DNA of 64,000 nt from Bordetella genomosp. 11. Its GTDB lineage: Bacteria > Pseudomonadota > Gammaproteobacteria > Burkholderiales > Burkholderiaceae_B. Each line of letters starts with the position of its first letter. Position 1 is the first letter of the stretch. Location: assembly GCF_002261215.1 (NCBI RefSeq), contig NZ_NEVS01000004.1:3596001-3660000 (forward strand), in the 5' to 3' direction. This document shows positions 34,324-42,658 of this stretch, piece by piece. The notes beneath the pieces were generated by a model, which saw only the letters and a list, made by a program, of their open reading frames with translations, ran no database searches and was not told the DNA's origin. The position numbers were made by a program, and so were the translations under genes.

Positions 34324-35247
34324 TCATCGAGCTCGGCCCTCCGCTTGCACCGGGGCGATGGTCTCGGGCCAAAGCAGCGAGCGGTGAATCTGCGCGCCTG
34401 CCATGGCGCCATTGCCCACGGCCAACGAGACCGAATGGGGTGCCCGCGCGACGTCGCCGCAGGCAAATACGCCAGTCACCGAGGTCTTGCTCTCGGCATC
34501 GGTGCGAACCTGGCTGCCCATGGGCGTCTCTTCCAGCGCGCAGCCCATCGCTTCGGCCAGGGAACTGGAAGGAGTGGTGCGCGTCGCTGTGAACAGGCCA
34601 GCAAATCGAAGTAGACGCCCGTCGGCCATGACTACGTCGGCATGCTCCTCGATTCTGTCGATGGGCACCTCCTCGATCGTCACGCCCCGGCGCTCCAACG
34701 CGGACCTGGCCTCTTGGCTCAGATCCACGGCGCGGTTGGCGAGCAAGGTCACACTGCCCCAATCGGTCAGCAGTTCGGCCTGGTGGATGGACATCGGGCT
34801 GGCGCCGACGATGCCGATGCCGCCCTGGCCGAGTTCGTAGCCATGGCAGTACGGGCAGTGGAAGACCGACTTTCCCCACCGCTCGGCGAGTCCGTCGACA
34901 GCAGGAAGCTGGTCGGCGACGCCAGTAGCCAACAGGATGCGGCGGCCTCGGTGCGATCCGCTGCCGGATGTCGTGACCGTGAATCCATCCGCCTGCCCTG
35001 TGACGCCTTCGACCCGCCCTTCGAGCCAGGTCAGCGTTGAGTAGGCTTCGAGTTGGCGGCGCGCGTTCGCCGCGATCTCGCCGGGGGGTACGCCATCCTG
35101 GCCGAGAAAACCATGCGAATGGCTGGTGAAACGGTTGCGCCGCTCGCCTGCATCGATCACCAGCACGGCCCGGCGCGCCCGCACCAGTTGCAGGGCCGCT
35201 GCCATCCCCGCATAGCTCCCGCCGATGACGATAACGTCGTAGCGCAT
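34324..35247 (-). CDS. Thioredoxin-reductase-like flavoprotein
   Basis: A 307-residue NAD(P)H/FAD oxidoreductase. FAD binding is shown by VIVIGGSYAGMAAALQL at the N terminus and by GVFACGDVAR near the C terminus; the NAD(P) loop is GIGIVGASPMS. The redox pair is CPYCHGYE, as in thioredoxin-reductase-like enzymes of the small-molecule type (for example gliotoxin-type oxidases) rather than classical TrxB with CATC. AGGAG precedes the ATG. The gene starts 2 bases after the stop of an Rrf2 regulator gene, so the two form an operon; a role in thiol or electrophile stress is likely. Confidence 0.88.
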   Translation of the reverse strand: MRYDVIVIGGSYAGMAAALQLVRARRAVLVIDAGERRNRFTSHSHGFLGQDGVPPGEIAANARRQLEAYSTLTWLEGRVEGVTGQADGFTVTTSGSGSHRGRRILLATGVADQLPAVDGLAERWGKSVFHCPYCHGYELGQGGIGIVGASPMSIHQAELLTDWGSVTLLANRAVDLSQEARSALERRGVTIEEVPIDRIEEHADVVMADGRLLRFAGLFTATRTTPSSSLAEAMGCALEETPMGSQVRTDAESKTSVTGVFACGDVARAPHSVSLAVGNGAMAGAQIHRSLLWPETIAPVQAEGRAR

Positions 35248-35249
35248 GG

Positions 35250-35693
35250 TCAACTCCTCTTGTGTCGTGCGGCGGCATGTCGGCGCGCGAAGTCGCCAGC
35301 CAGATCGGCAAGGGTGATTTCCGAGAACCGCGTCAGCAGCAGCGCCTCGGCTTCGGCAAACGTGCCTTCGAGCGCGGCATTGACCGCCTGCTCGACCAGG
35401 CACTCCGGGGTTTCGTTGCGGTTGCCGATGGCAAATATGGCCGGCTCGCCCAGCGCTTCGTGCAACTGGCGCAGGGTGACGCAGCCCAGGTCGGCATGGA
35501 TGCGCCACCCACCCGCGTGGCCTCGATCCGAAGTCACGATGCCCGCTTCTCGCAGATAACCCATGGTGCGCCGGACGACGACTGGGTTGGTACCCAGGCA
35601 TTGCGCCAGGGTTTCCGAAGTGACGGGGCCCTCCTGCTCGGCCATGTGGAGCAGCGCATGCAGGACGGAAGATAGGCGGCTGTCGCGTTTCAT
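35250..35693 (-). CDS. Rrf2-family transcriptional regulator
   Basis: A 147-residue winged-helix regulator: LSSVLHALLHMAEQEG, then VTSETLAQCLGTNPVVVRR and the wing SDRGHAGGWRIH. The three-cysteine cluster of iron-sulfur Rrf2 proteins (IscR, NsrR) is absent; isolated cysteines occur at AQCLG, LGCVT and PECLV, so a thiol-based sensor in the manner of HypR/YwnA types is possible. It precedes its probable target flavoprotein gene by 2 bases. A palindrome directly upstream of its start suggests autoregulation of the two-gene operon. Confidence 0.88.
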   Translation of the reverse strand: MKRDSRLSSVLHALLHMAEQEGPVTSETLAQCLGTNPVVVRRTMGYLREAGIVTSDRGHAGGWRIHADLGCVTLRQLHEALGEPAIFAIGNRNETPECLVEQAVNAALEGTFAEAEALLLTRFSEITLADLAGDFARRHAAARHKRS

Positions 35694-35697
35694 GTAA

Positions 35698-35717
35698 CTA
35701 ATGATGTTTCATATTAG
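35698..35717. promoter_or_regulatory. Palindromic operator candidate of the Rrf2 operon
   Basis: CTAAT-N10-ATTAG, with an inner ATG-TTT-CAT repeat, lies 5 bases upstream of the Rrf2 start codon in a locally AT-rich stretch. Location and symmetry fit binding by a dimeric repressor of its own operon. Confidence 0.5.
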
Positions 35718-35868
35718 GTTGCCTGTCAAGGCATGGCGGCCTCGGAAGAGCGCCTATCGAGCTGCAGGCCTGACATTCAAGAAGTTGCTGACGACGACGC
35801 GGGCGAACGGGGCGAGGCACAAACCTTGCCGCCACGCCGCCCATCGGACTCATCCTTAGGGAGCAGGC

Positions 35869-38565
35869 ATGGCGAACGAAGCAAGCCGTTACGCGCGCGC
35901 GGAGGTCCTGCGCATATTGGGGCAGTCGCTATGGACCTACCGCCGCCGCGCCGGAGCCGCGCTGGTGCTGCTGGTCGTGGCCAAGGCCTTCGCCGTCGCC
36001 GTACCGGTGGCCCTGAAGATGATCGTCGAACAGCTGAGCAAACCCGGGCCGGCGCTGATCCTGCCGGTCTTCCTGCTCATTGGCTACACGCTGCTGCGCT
36101 TCGCGGGTGGCCTGTTCACGGAACTGCGCGATATCGTGTTCTCCCCGGTCGCGCAGGCCACGGTGGCCGACTTCAATATGCGGATCTTCCAGCACCTGCA
36201 CCGGCTGGGCGCCCGCTTCCATGCCAACCGGCAAACCGGCACCCTGGCGCGCGACGTCGAACGCGGCACCAACGGCATCGGTTTCCTGATGGGCACCGCC
36301 CTGTTCACGCTGCTGCCCACGCTGGTGGAGATCGGGTCGGTAGTGGCGATCCTGGTCAGCGCCTACAACCTCTGGTTCGCCGCCATCGTCGGCGCCACGT
36401 TCGTCATCTATGCCACCGTTACCTATGTGCTGACCAAGCGCAGGATCTTCTACCAGCGCATGATCAACGAGCTGGATTCGGCCGCCGGCGGACGCATGGT
36501 CGACAGCCTGCTCAACTACGAATCGGTCAAGGTGTACACCAGCGAGGCCGTCGAAGCGCGCCGCCTGCGCGAACTGCTGGACCGCTGGCGCGCCGTGGGC
36601 ATCGATAACCAGCGCGCCCTGTCGACCCTGCACATCTCGCAGAGCGCCGTCATCGCGCTGGGCGTGGGCGCCGTCATGCTGCTGGCCGGAACCCAGGTAA
36701 CCAGCCATGCGATGACGGTCGGGGATCTGGTCCTGGTCAATGCGTACATCATCCAGATATGCCTGCCCCTGAATACGCTGGGCCTGGTGTTCCGCCAGAC
36801 GAAAGAAGCGATGATCAATGCCGAACAGGTCTGCGCGCTTCTGCGGCTGCCGCCCGAATCCGATCCCGGCGTGCCGCTGCTGCCTTTCGAGCCGACACGG
36901 GCGGAGCTGCGCTTCGAGAACGTCAACTTCTCGTACGAACCGGGCAGGCAGATATTGTGGGATATCAACCTGCATGTGGCGCCGGGCGGCACGCTGGCCG
37001 TCGTCGGCGGCAGCGGCTCGGGCAAATCCACGCTGGGGCGCCTGCTGTTTCGCTTCTACGAAGCGGACTCCGGGCGCGTGACCGTGGACGGCACGGACGT
37101 GCGGTCGGTCGACCCCACGACCCTGCGCCGCTATCTGGGCATCGTGCCCCAGGACACCATGCTATTCAACGACACCATCGCCTACAACATCGGATACGGC
37201 AGGCAGGGGGCGTCGATGGCGGACATCATCGAGGCGGCCAAGGGCGCTCGCCTGCATGACTTCGTGCAGAGCCTGCCGGCGCAGTACGACACGATCGTCG
37301 GCGAACGGGGCGTCAAGCTGTCCGGCGGCGAACGCCAGCGCATCGCGATCGCGCGCGCCATCCTGAAGAATCCGCCCATTCTGCTGTTCGACGAAGCCAC
37401 ATCGGCGCTGGATACGCGGACCGAACGGGCGATCCAGGCCGAACTGGACCGCATCGCGCAGGGGCGCACCACACTGATCATCGCGCATCGGCTGTCAACG
37501 GTGGTCAACGCCGACGAGATCGTCGTGCTCGAGCACGGACGTATCGTCGAACGCGGCAAGCACCAGGAGCTGCTGGACAGCCAGGGCATCTACGCCCAGA
37601 TGTGGTCCCTGCAGCGGCAGCAAAGCGAACTGGAACGGGCGGGCACGCAGCGGTCCGCGCAGCCCGTCAATCTGGCGGCGCTGGTTGCCGGCGTGCTGGA
37701 CGCAATACGCCAGGTCATCGATGAGAAGGGCATCACGCTCTATACGGAGCTGAGCATGGAGAACGCCCGCGTGACCGGCGACCCGGGCGTGCTGCAGCAG
37801 ACGATATGGGATATGTGCCTGAACGCGATCGCCGCCACGCCCACGGGTGGCCGCATCGAGCTGAGCCTGCGACGCTCGCATGATGCCGCGCGGCTGGCCG
37901 TCACCGACGGCCGCCTGCCGCCCGCGGATGCCGCGGCATTGGCGATGGGCGAACAGATGAACGCCGTACTGGCGGACCGGCCGCCGCTGGACGTCATGCA
38001 CGCGCGCACCGATATCGAGAAATTCGGCGGCCGTTTCGGCACCGACCTTTCCTCTTCAGGACCAGGCCGTACCTACTGGCTGGAGATGCCCATGCGCGCG
38101 GCCGCGACGCCCGCGTTGCCGCTGGTGGGACCGGTCCCGCCCGTATCGCTGCACGGTGCGCGCATATTCCTGGTGGACGATAGCGATGAGGAACGCGCGC
38201 GCGTCGGCGGCGCGCTGCAGGACGCCGGCGCGACGGTACGCCATTTCAAGAGCGGCACGGCCGTGCTCGACGCCTTGCGCGATACGCCGACCGATGCATG
38301 GCCCGATGCCCTGATATGCGACGTCACGCTCGACGACATGGACGGCTATGCCATGGTGGGCGCGGTGCGGCAACTCGAAGCCCAACGCGGCATCGGACTC
38401 GCGCAGCGCCTGCCGGCCATCGCGATCTCCGGACACTCCGCATCCGAGGGCAGATTGCGCGCGCTGATGGCCGGTTATCAGGTGCACTGCGCCCGCCCCG
38501 CCGATCCGCAATCGGTGATTCGCACCACGGCAAAGCTCATGAGTGAGAAGTTCCATCGCTTGTAA
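35869..38565 (+). CDS. ABC exporter fused to a histidine-kinase-type ATPase domain and a receiver domain
   Basis: An 898-residue hybrid. Residues 1-330 are an ABC exporter membrane domain with about six segments, most like Atm1-type transporters. Residues 345-585 are the nucleotide-binding domain: Walker A GGSGSGKST at 380-388, signature LSGGERQ at 484-490, Walker B ILLFDE at 504-509 and H-loop IIAHRLS. Residues about 600-745 resemble a degenerate HATPase domain (VNLAALVAGVLDAIRQVIDE, then WDMCLNAIAATPTGGRIEL as an N-box-like region and EKFGGRF near the end); no phospho-accepting DHp helix is present and the glycine boxes are poor. Residues 762-898 are a receiver domain with Asp 770/771, phospho-acceptor Asp 818 in ICDVTLDDMDG and Ser 854; the conserved Lys is replaced (ARPAD). 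GGGAG precedes the ATG. A glycan cluster follows in the same direction. Confidence 0.9.
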   Translation: MANEASRYARAEVLRILGQSLWTYRRRAGAALVLLVVAKAFAVAVPVALKMIVEQLSKPGPALILPVFLLIGYTLLRFAGGLFTELRDIVFSPVAQATVADFNMRIFQHLHRLGARFHANRQTGTLARDVERGTNGIGFLMGTALFTLLPTLVEIGSVVAILVSAYNLWFAAIVGATFVIYATVTYVLTKRRIFYQRMINELDSAAGGRMVDSLLNYESVKVYTSEAVEARRLRELLDRWRAVGIDNQRALSTLHISQSAVIALGVGAVMLLAGTQVTSHAMTVGDLVLVNAYIIQICLPLNTLGLVFRQTKEAMINAEQVCALLRLPPESDPGVPLLPFEPTRAELRFENVNFSYEPGRQILWDINLHVAPGGTLAVVGGSGSGKSTLGRLLFRFYEADSGRVTVDGTDVRSVDPTTLRRYLGIVPQDTMLFNDTIAYNIGYGRQGASMADIIEAAKGARLHDFVQSLPAQYDTIVGERGVKLSGGERQRIAIARAILKNPPILLFDEATSALDTRTERAIQAELDRIAQGRTTLIIAHRLSTVVNADEIVVLEHGRIVERGKHQELLDSQGIYAQMWSLQRQQSELERAGTQRSAQPVNLAALVAGVLDAIRQVIDEKGITLYTELSMENARVTGDPGVLQQTIWDMCLNAIAATPTGGRIELSLRRSHDAARLAVTDGRLPPADAAALAMGEQMNAVLADRPPLDVMHARTDIEKFGGRFGTDLSSSGPGRTYWLEMPMRAAATPALPLVGPVPPVSLHGARIFLVDDSDEERARVGGALQDAGATVRHFKSGTAVLDALRDTPTDAWPDALICDVTLDDMDGYAMVGAVRQLEAQRGIGLAQRLPAIAISGHSASEGRLRALMAGYQVHCARPADPQSVIRTTAKLMSEKFHRL

Positions 38566-38604
38566 AGCGTACCGGGAAGACAGCGAAGAGCAGCCTTCTC
38601 ATCC

Positions 38605-38633
38605 GAGAGCCGTTACACGAGAACCGTTACACG
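38605..38633 (+). repeat. Direct repeat upstream of the glycan cluster
   Basis: Two tandem 15-base copies of GAGARCCGTTACACG (one difference) with a 14-base period, 139 bases before the first glycosyltransferase gene and 40 bases after the ABC hybrid gene. It could be an activator or response-regulator binding site for the cluster. Confidence 0.5.
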
Positions 38634-38771
38634 CGATGCGATATATCGGCACGGTGCTTGCAGTTCAAGGCTGCCCGAGCAGAGGATGAGTCAACACACC
38701 CGCGACACGCGCGGCAAGTGGCTAGGTTCTCGATTCAGCGGCCTGACACATCGACCGGTATGGAGAGAACT

Positions 38772-40058
38772 ATGCGACGAATCGCCATCGTCAGTGAACA
38801 CGCATCGCCGTTGGCGCTGGCCGGCAGCGTCGACAGCGGAGGACAGAACATCTATGTCGCGCAGATCGCGCGGCACTTCGCCCGCCAGGGCCATCTCGTC
38901 GATGTCTTCACGCGCGCGGATAGCAGGCACCTGCCCGCCGAGGTCGCATGGGAAGACGGGGTGCGGGTGATCCACGTTCCCGCGGGCCCGGCGCGGCATA
39001 TCCCCAAGGAACAGCTGCTGCCCCACATGGCCGCCTTCGGCGATTTCCTGCTGCGCTATTTCTCCGGCCAGCCGCCGCGCTACGACATCGTGCATGCCAA
39101 CTTCTTCATGTCGGCGCTGGCCGCGATGCCGGCCGCGCGCGCCTGCGGCATTCCGCTCGCGGTGACTTTCCATGCGCTTGGACGCGTCCGCCGCAAGTTC
39201 CAGAAAGAAGCCGATCTGTTCCCCGAGAGCCGCTTCGATATCGAGGACGACATCATCGCCCGCGCCGATCGCGTCATCGCGGAATGCCCGCAGGACAAGC
39301 AGGACATGATGGAGCTGTATGGCGCCGACCCCGGTCGCATATCGATCGTCCCGTGCGGCTACGATCCCGTCGAGATGCTGCCGATGGACCGGGCGCGCGC
39401 GCGGGCCGAGCTGGGGTGGAACGACAACCGATTCACGCTATTGCAACTGGGCCGCATGGTGCCGCGCAAGGGCGTGGACAACGTCATACGCGCCCTGGGC
39501 AGGCTGCGCCACCGGTACGGCGTGGATGCGCGATTATGCGTGGTCGGCGGCAATAGCGCGACGCCGTCGGAATCCGCGACGCCCGAACTGGCCAGGCTGC
39601 GCGCGGTCGCGCGCGAAGAAGGCGTGCTGCCGCATGTCGAGTTCACCGGCCGGCGCGATCGCCTGCAACTGCGCGCGTACTACTGCGCCAGCGATGTCTT
39701 CGTGACCACACCGTGGTACGAGCCCTTCGGCATCACGCCGCTGGAAGCCATGGCATGTGCCCGGCCGGTGGTCGGCGCCGATACCGGCGGCATCCGGTAT
39801 TCGGTGCGCGACGGCGAAACGGGCTGGCTGGTACCCCCCAAGGACCCGGATGCCCTGGCCGATCGCCTGGCGCTGCTGGCAAACAACAGCCTGCTGCGCC
39901 ATCGCATGGGCGAAGCGGGGCTGCAACGCGCGCGCCGCCACTTTACCTGGGACCGCGTCAGCCGCCAGCTGCTGGATATCTTCGAAGAAATCATGGCCCC
40001 GGCGACCCTGCCGGATGCCGTTCCCGCGCCCGTGGACACCGCGCGCGCCATTGCCTGA
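38772..40058 (+). CDS. Glycosyltransferase family 4 protein
   Basis: A 428-residue retaining GT-B glycosyltransferase related to sucrose-phosphate synthase and MshA types. The N-terminal domain begins RRIAIVSEHASPLALAGSVD and GGQNIYVAQIARHF; the C-terminal donor-binding domain has LLQLGRMVPRKGVDNVIRAL and the E-x7-E element in YEPFGITPLEAMA. No membrane segment. GGAGAG lies five bases before the ATG. First gene of the glycan cluster, after a 206-bp gap; the SDR gene follows 12 bases after its stop. Confidence 0.9.
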   Translation: MRRIAIVSEHASPLALAGSVDSGGQNIYVAQIARHFARQGHLVDVFTRADSRHLPAEVAWEDGVRVIHVPAGPARHIPKEQLLPHMAAFGDFLLRYFSGQPPRYDIVHANFFMSALAAMPAARACGIPLAVTFHALGRVRRKFQKEADLFPESRFDIEDDIIARADRVIAECPQDKQDMMELYGADPGRISIVPCGYDPVEMLPMDRARARAELGWNDNRFTLLQLGRMVPRKGVDNVIRALGRLRHRYGVDARLCVVGGNSATPSESATPELARLRAVAREEGVLPHVEFTGRRDRLQLRAYYCASDVFVTTPWYEPFGITPLEAMACARPVVGADTGGIRYSVRDGETGWLVPPKDPDALADRLALLANNSLLRHRMGEAGLQRARRHFTWDRVSRQLLDIFEEIMAPATLPDAVPAPVDTARAIA

Positions 40059-40070
40059 GGAGCAGCCTGA

Positions 40071-40799
40071 ATGCGTGAAACCGATTCATTGTCACTGTCC
40101 GGCCGCGTGGCCATCGTTACCGGCGGCGGCAGCGGCCTGGGCAAGGCCATCTGCCAGGCCTTGGCGGAGGACGGCGTGCGCGTGGTGGTCGCGGACTACG
40201 ACGAGCGCGCCGCGCAAGGCGTGGCGCAAGCGCTACCCGAAAAGCGCGGCGACGCCTTGCACCTGGATGTGGGCAACGAGGAACAGGTGCGCGATGCGCT
40301 GCGCCAGACCGCGGAAAGGCATGGCCGATTGGACATCCTGATCAACAACGCCGGCGTGGACGTCACCGCGCCGCTGGAAGAACTGCGGGTCGCCGATTGG
40401 GAGCGCGTGGTGCGCACCAACCTGACCGGCCCCTTCCTGATCTGCAAGTATGGCCTGGCCCACCTGAACAAGGGCGGCCACATCGTCAACATCGCATCCA
40501 CCGCGGCGCGCCGCGCCTGGCCCAACGCATCCGTCTACCACGCGACCAAGTGGGGCTTGCTGGGCCTGTCGCATGCCCTGCACGCGGAACTTCGTCCCAA
40601 GGGGATCAAGGTATCGGCCGTCATCGCGGGCGGCATGCGCACGCCGTTCCTGCTGGACCGCTTCCCCGATATCGATACGGACACGCTGCAGGATCCCGCC
40701 AATGTGGCACGCACCGTCCGCTTCCTGCTTACCCAGCCCGCGGAAACCGTCATCCCGGAGGTCATGGTGCTACCCATGCGCGAGACCTCATGGCCATGA
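40071..40799 (+). CDS. Short-chain dehydrogenase/reductase
   Basis: A 242-residue classical SDR with TGGGSGLGKAI for nucleotide binding, NNAGVD, the Ser in NIASTAARR and the catalytic YHATK. Asp after the second strand (VVADYDE) suggests NAD(H) preference. In this cluster it would oxidise or reduce a sugar or cyclitol hydroxyl, which is an inference from context. GAGGAG precedes the start; its end overlaps the next gene. Confidence 0.88.
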   Translation: MRETDSLSLSGRVAIVTGGGSGLGKAICQALAEDGVRVVVADYDERAAQGVAQALPEKRGDALHLDVGNEEQVRDALRQTAERHGRLDILINNAGVDVTAPLEELRVADWERVVRTNLTGPFLICKYGLAHLNKGGHIVNIASTAARRAWPNASVYHATKWGLLGLSHALHAELRPKGIKVSAVIAGGMRTPFLLDRFPDIDTDTLQDPANVARTVRFLLTQPAETVIPEVMVLPMRETSWP

Positions 40800-41389
40800 T
40801 GAAGCCCGCGATCTTTCTCGACAAGGACGGCACCCTGCTGGACGATGTCCCTTACAACGTGGATCCCGCCCGGATGGCCTGGGCCCCGGGCGCGCGCGAA
40901 GGCATCGCGATGATGGGGCAGCTGGGCCATCCGCTGATCGTCATCAGCAACCAGCCCGGTGTCGCGCTCGGCCGCTTCGACGAAGCGGCGCTGACCGCGG
41001 TGCGGCGGCGCCTGAGCGTCATGTTCCGCAGCCAGGGCGCGCAGCTCGCGGGCTTCTACTACTGCCCGCACCATCCCCAGGGCACGCGCCCGGCCTATTC
41101 CGTGTCCTGCGTGTGCCGCAAGCCCATGCCGGGCCTGCTGCGGCGGGCAGCGGCCGATCACGGCGTAGACCTGCGCGCGTCCTGGTTCGTGGGCGACATC
41201 CTGAATGACGTCGAGGCCGGCACGCGCGCCGGCTGCCACACCGTGCTGCTGGACAACGGGCACGAGACCGAATGGCAACCGGGACGATGGCGCACGCCCG
41301 ACGAGGTCGTGCCGGATCTGTTCATGGCCGCGCGCCTGATCGCGCGGAAACTGCGTCGCATCCCCATGCTGGGCAAGGAATCCGCATGA
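40796..41389 (+). CDS. GmhB-like HAD phosphatase (histidinol/heptose-bisphosphate family)
   Basis: A 197-residue HAD-IIIA phosphatase. Motif I is IFLDKDGTLLDDVPYNVDP, motif II VISNQPGVA, and it carries the zinc-loop residues CPHHPQG and CVCRKPMPGLL typical of D-glycero-D-manno-heptose-1,7-bisphosphate phosphatase; motif IV is FVGDILNDVEAG. Either ATG of a tandem pair, or one two codons earlier, could start it; the one overlapping the SDR stop (ATGA) is used. Heptose chemistry fits the two GT9 genes nearby, but GmhA and HldE partners are not in the window. Confidence 0.85.
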   Translation: MMKPAIFLDKDGTLLDDVPYNVDPARMAWAPGAREGIAMMGQLGHPLIVISNQPGVALGRFDEAALTAVRRRLSVMFRSQGAQLAGFYYCPHHPQGTRPAYSVSCVCRKPMPGLLRRAAADHGVDLRASWFVGDILNDVEAGTRAGCHTVLLDNGHETEWQPGRWRTPDEVVPDLFMAARLIARKLRRIPMLGKESA

Positions 41390-42567
41390 CCGATCGCCTC
41401 TCTTCCACGGTAGCGACCCTGCCCGCTCCCAGCGCCCCGGATAACGCGCGGTCCGCCGCGACGGCGTCCGCGGCCTGGGACGAGGCGCGCAACATACTCT
41501 GCGTCCGCCTGGACAACATGGGCGACGTGCTGATGACGACACCCGCGCTGCGCGCCCTGAAGGATGCCCGGCCCGACCGCCGCCTTACGCTGCTGGCCTC
41601 GCGCGCCGGGGCCGCCATCGCGGCGCACGTGCCGGAGGTCGACGAAACGATCGTGTACGAGGCCGCATGGGTCAAGAACGCCGCGAGTCCGCCGGACACC
41701 TACCGCGCGACCGTCGAGCGGCTGCGCGGCGGCGGTTTCGACGCGGCCGTGATATTTACCGTCTACAGCCAGAGCGCGCTGCCCGCGGCCCTGATGTGCC
41801 ACGCGGCCGGCATACCGCGGGTGCTCGCCTATAGCCGCGAGAACCCCTATCACCTGGTCAGCGATTGGGTGCGCGAAGTCGAACCCTTGCCGGAGCCGCG
41901 CCACGAGGTACAGCGGCAGCTCGACCTGGTGGCGACGGTAGGCGCGAGCACCCCGGACACGCGCCTTTCCTTCCGCGTCGCCGACGCCGACGGGCACGCG
42001 CTGGACGCGATACTGCGCGCGCGCGGCATTGCCCTGCCCCAGGGCTGGGTGCTGGCGCATTGCGGCGCGACCGCCGAGTCGCGCCGTTATCCAGCGACAC
42101 TGTTCGCGCAGGCGATCGACATGCTGGCTGGCGCGGGCGTATGCGTGATGCTGACCGGCTCGCCGGACGAACGGGCACTGGTGGATGAAGTCGTGGCGCG
42201 CAGCTGCGACCCGGACAGGCTGGTGAACCTGGCGGGGGCGCTCACGCTGGGGCAGTTCGGCGCCCTGGTGGCGCGCGCCGGCCTGCTGGTATCGAACAAC
42301 AGCGGGCCCGTCCATATCGCCGCGGCCCTGGGTACGCCCGTGGTGGACCTGTATGCATTGACCAACCCTCAGCACACGCCATGGCAGGTACCGCACCGGC
42401 TGCTGTACCGGGACGTGCCGTGCAAATACTGCTATCGCAGTGTCTGCCCGCTGGGTCACCACGCCTGCCTGAGCGCGGTCGACCCGGCGCAGGTAGCCCA
42501 GGCCGCCTTCGAATTGCTGGAGAGCCAGGCGCCGGCACGGCAGCCGATCATGATCGAGGCGGCGTAG
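41386..42567 (+). CDS. Glycosyltransferase family 9 (heptosyltransferase-like) protein
   Basis: A 393-residue GT-B enzyme of the ADP-heptose transferase family. A 35-residue Ala-rich N-terminal extension precedes CVRLDNMGDVLMTTPALRAL; the donor site includes HCGATAESRRYPA and SNNSGPVHIAAALGTPVVDLY. A Cys motif CKYCYRSVCPLGHHAC lies near the C terminus. The start overlaps the GmhB-like stop (ATGA). Acceptor unknown; an LPS-core acceptor is not implied, since no LPS core genes are adjacent. Confidence 0.88.
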   Translation: MTDRLSSTVATLPAPSAPDNARSAATASAAWDEARNILCVRLDNMGDVLMTTPALRALKDARPDRRLTLLASRAGAAIAAHVPEVDETIVYEAAWVKNAASPPDTYRATVERLRGGGFDAAVIFTVYSQSALPAALMCHAAGIPRVLAYSRENPYHLVSDWVREVEPLPEPRHEVQRQLDLVATVGASTPDTRLSFRVADADGHALDAILRARGIALPQGWVLAHCGATAESRRYPATLFAQAIDMLAGAGVCVMLTGSPDERALVDEVVARSCDPDRLVNLAGALTLGQFGALVARAGLLVSNNSGPVHIAAALGTPVVDLYALTNPQHTPWQVPHRLLYRDVPCKYCYRSVCPLGHHACLSAVDPAQVAQAAFELLESQAPARQPIMIEAA

Positions 42568-42658
42568 ACGCGGGCGGGCCGCGCGCCAGCGCGCAGGCAC
42601 CCCGCGGCAGCGTCCGCATGCATCCGCAAGGAAAACAAGCGTCGAAAAGGACAACGTC

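Noticed and set aside
35869..38565. Reading the C-terminal part as an active histidine kinase
   Set aside because: No DHp helix with a phospho-accepting His is visible and the ATP-binding glycine boxes are weak; only a degenerate HATPase-like domain is claimed.
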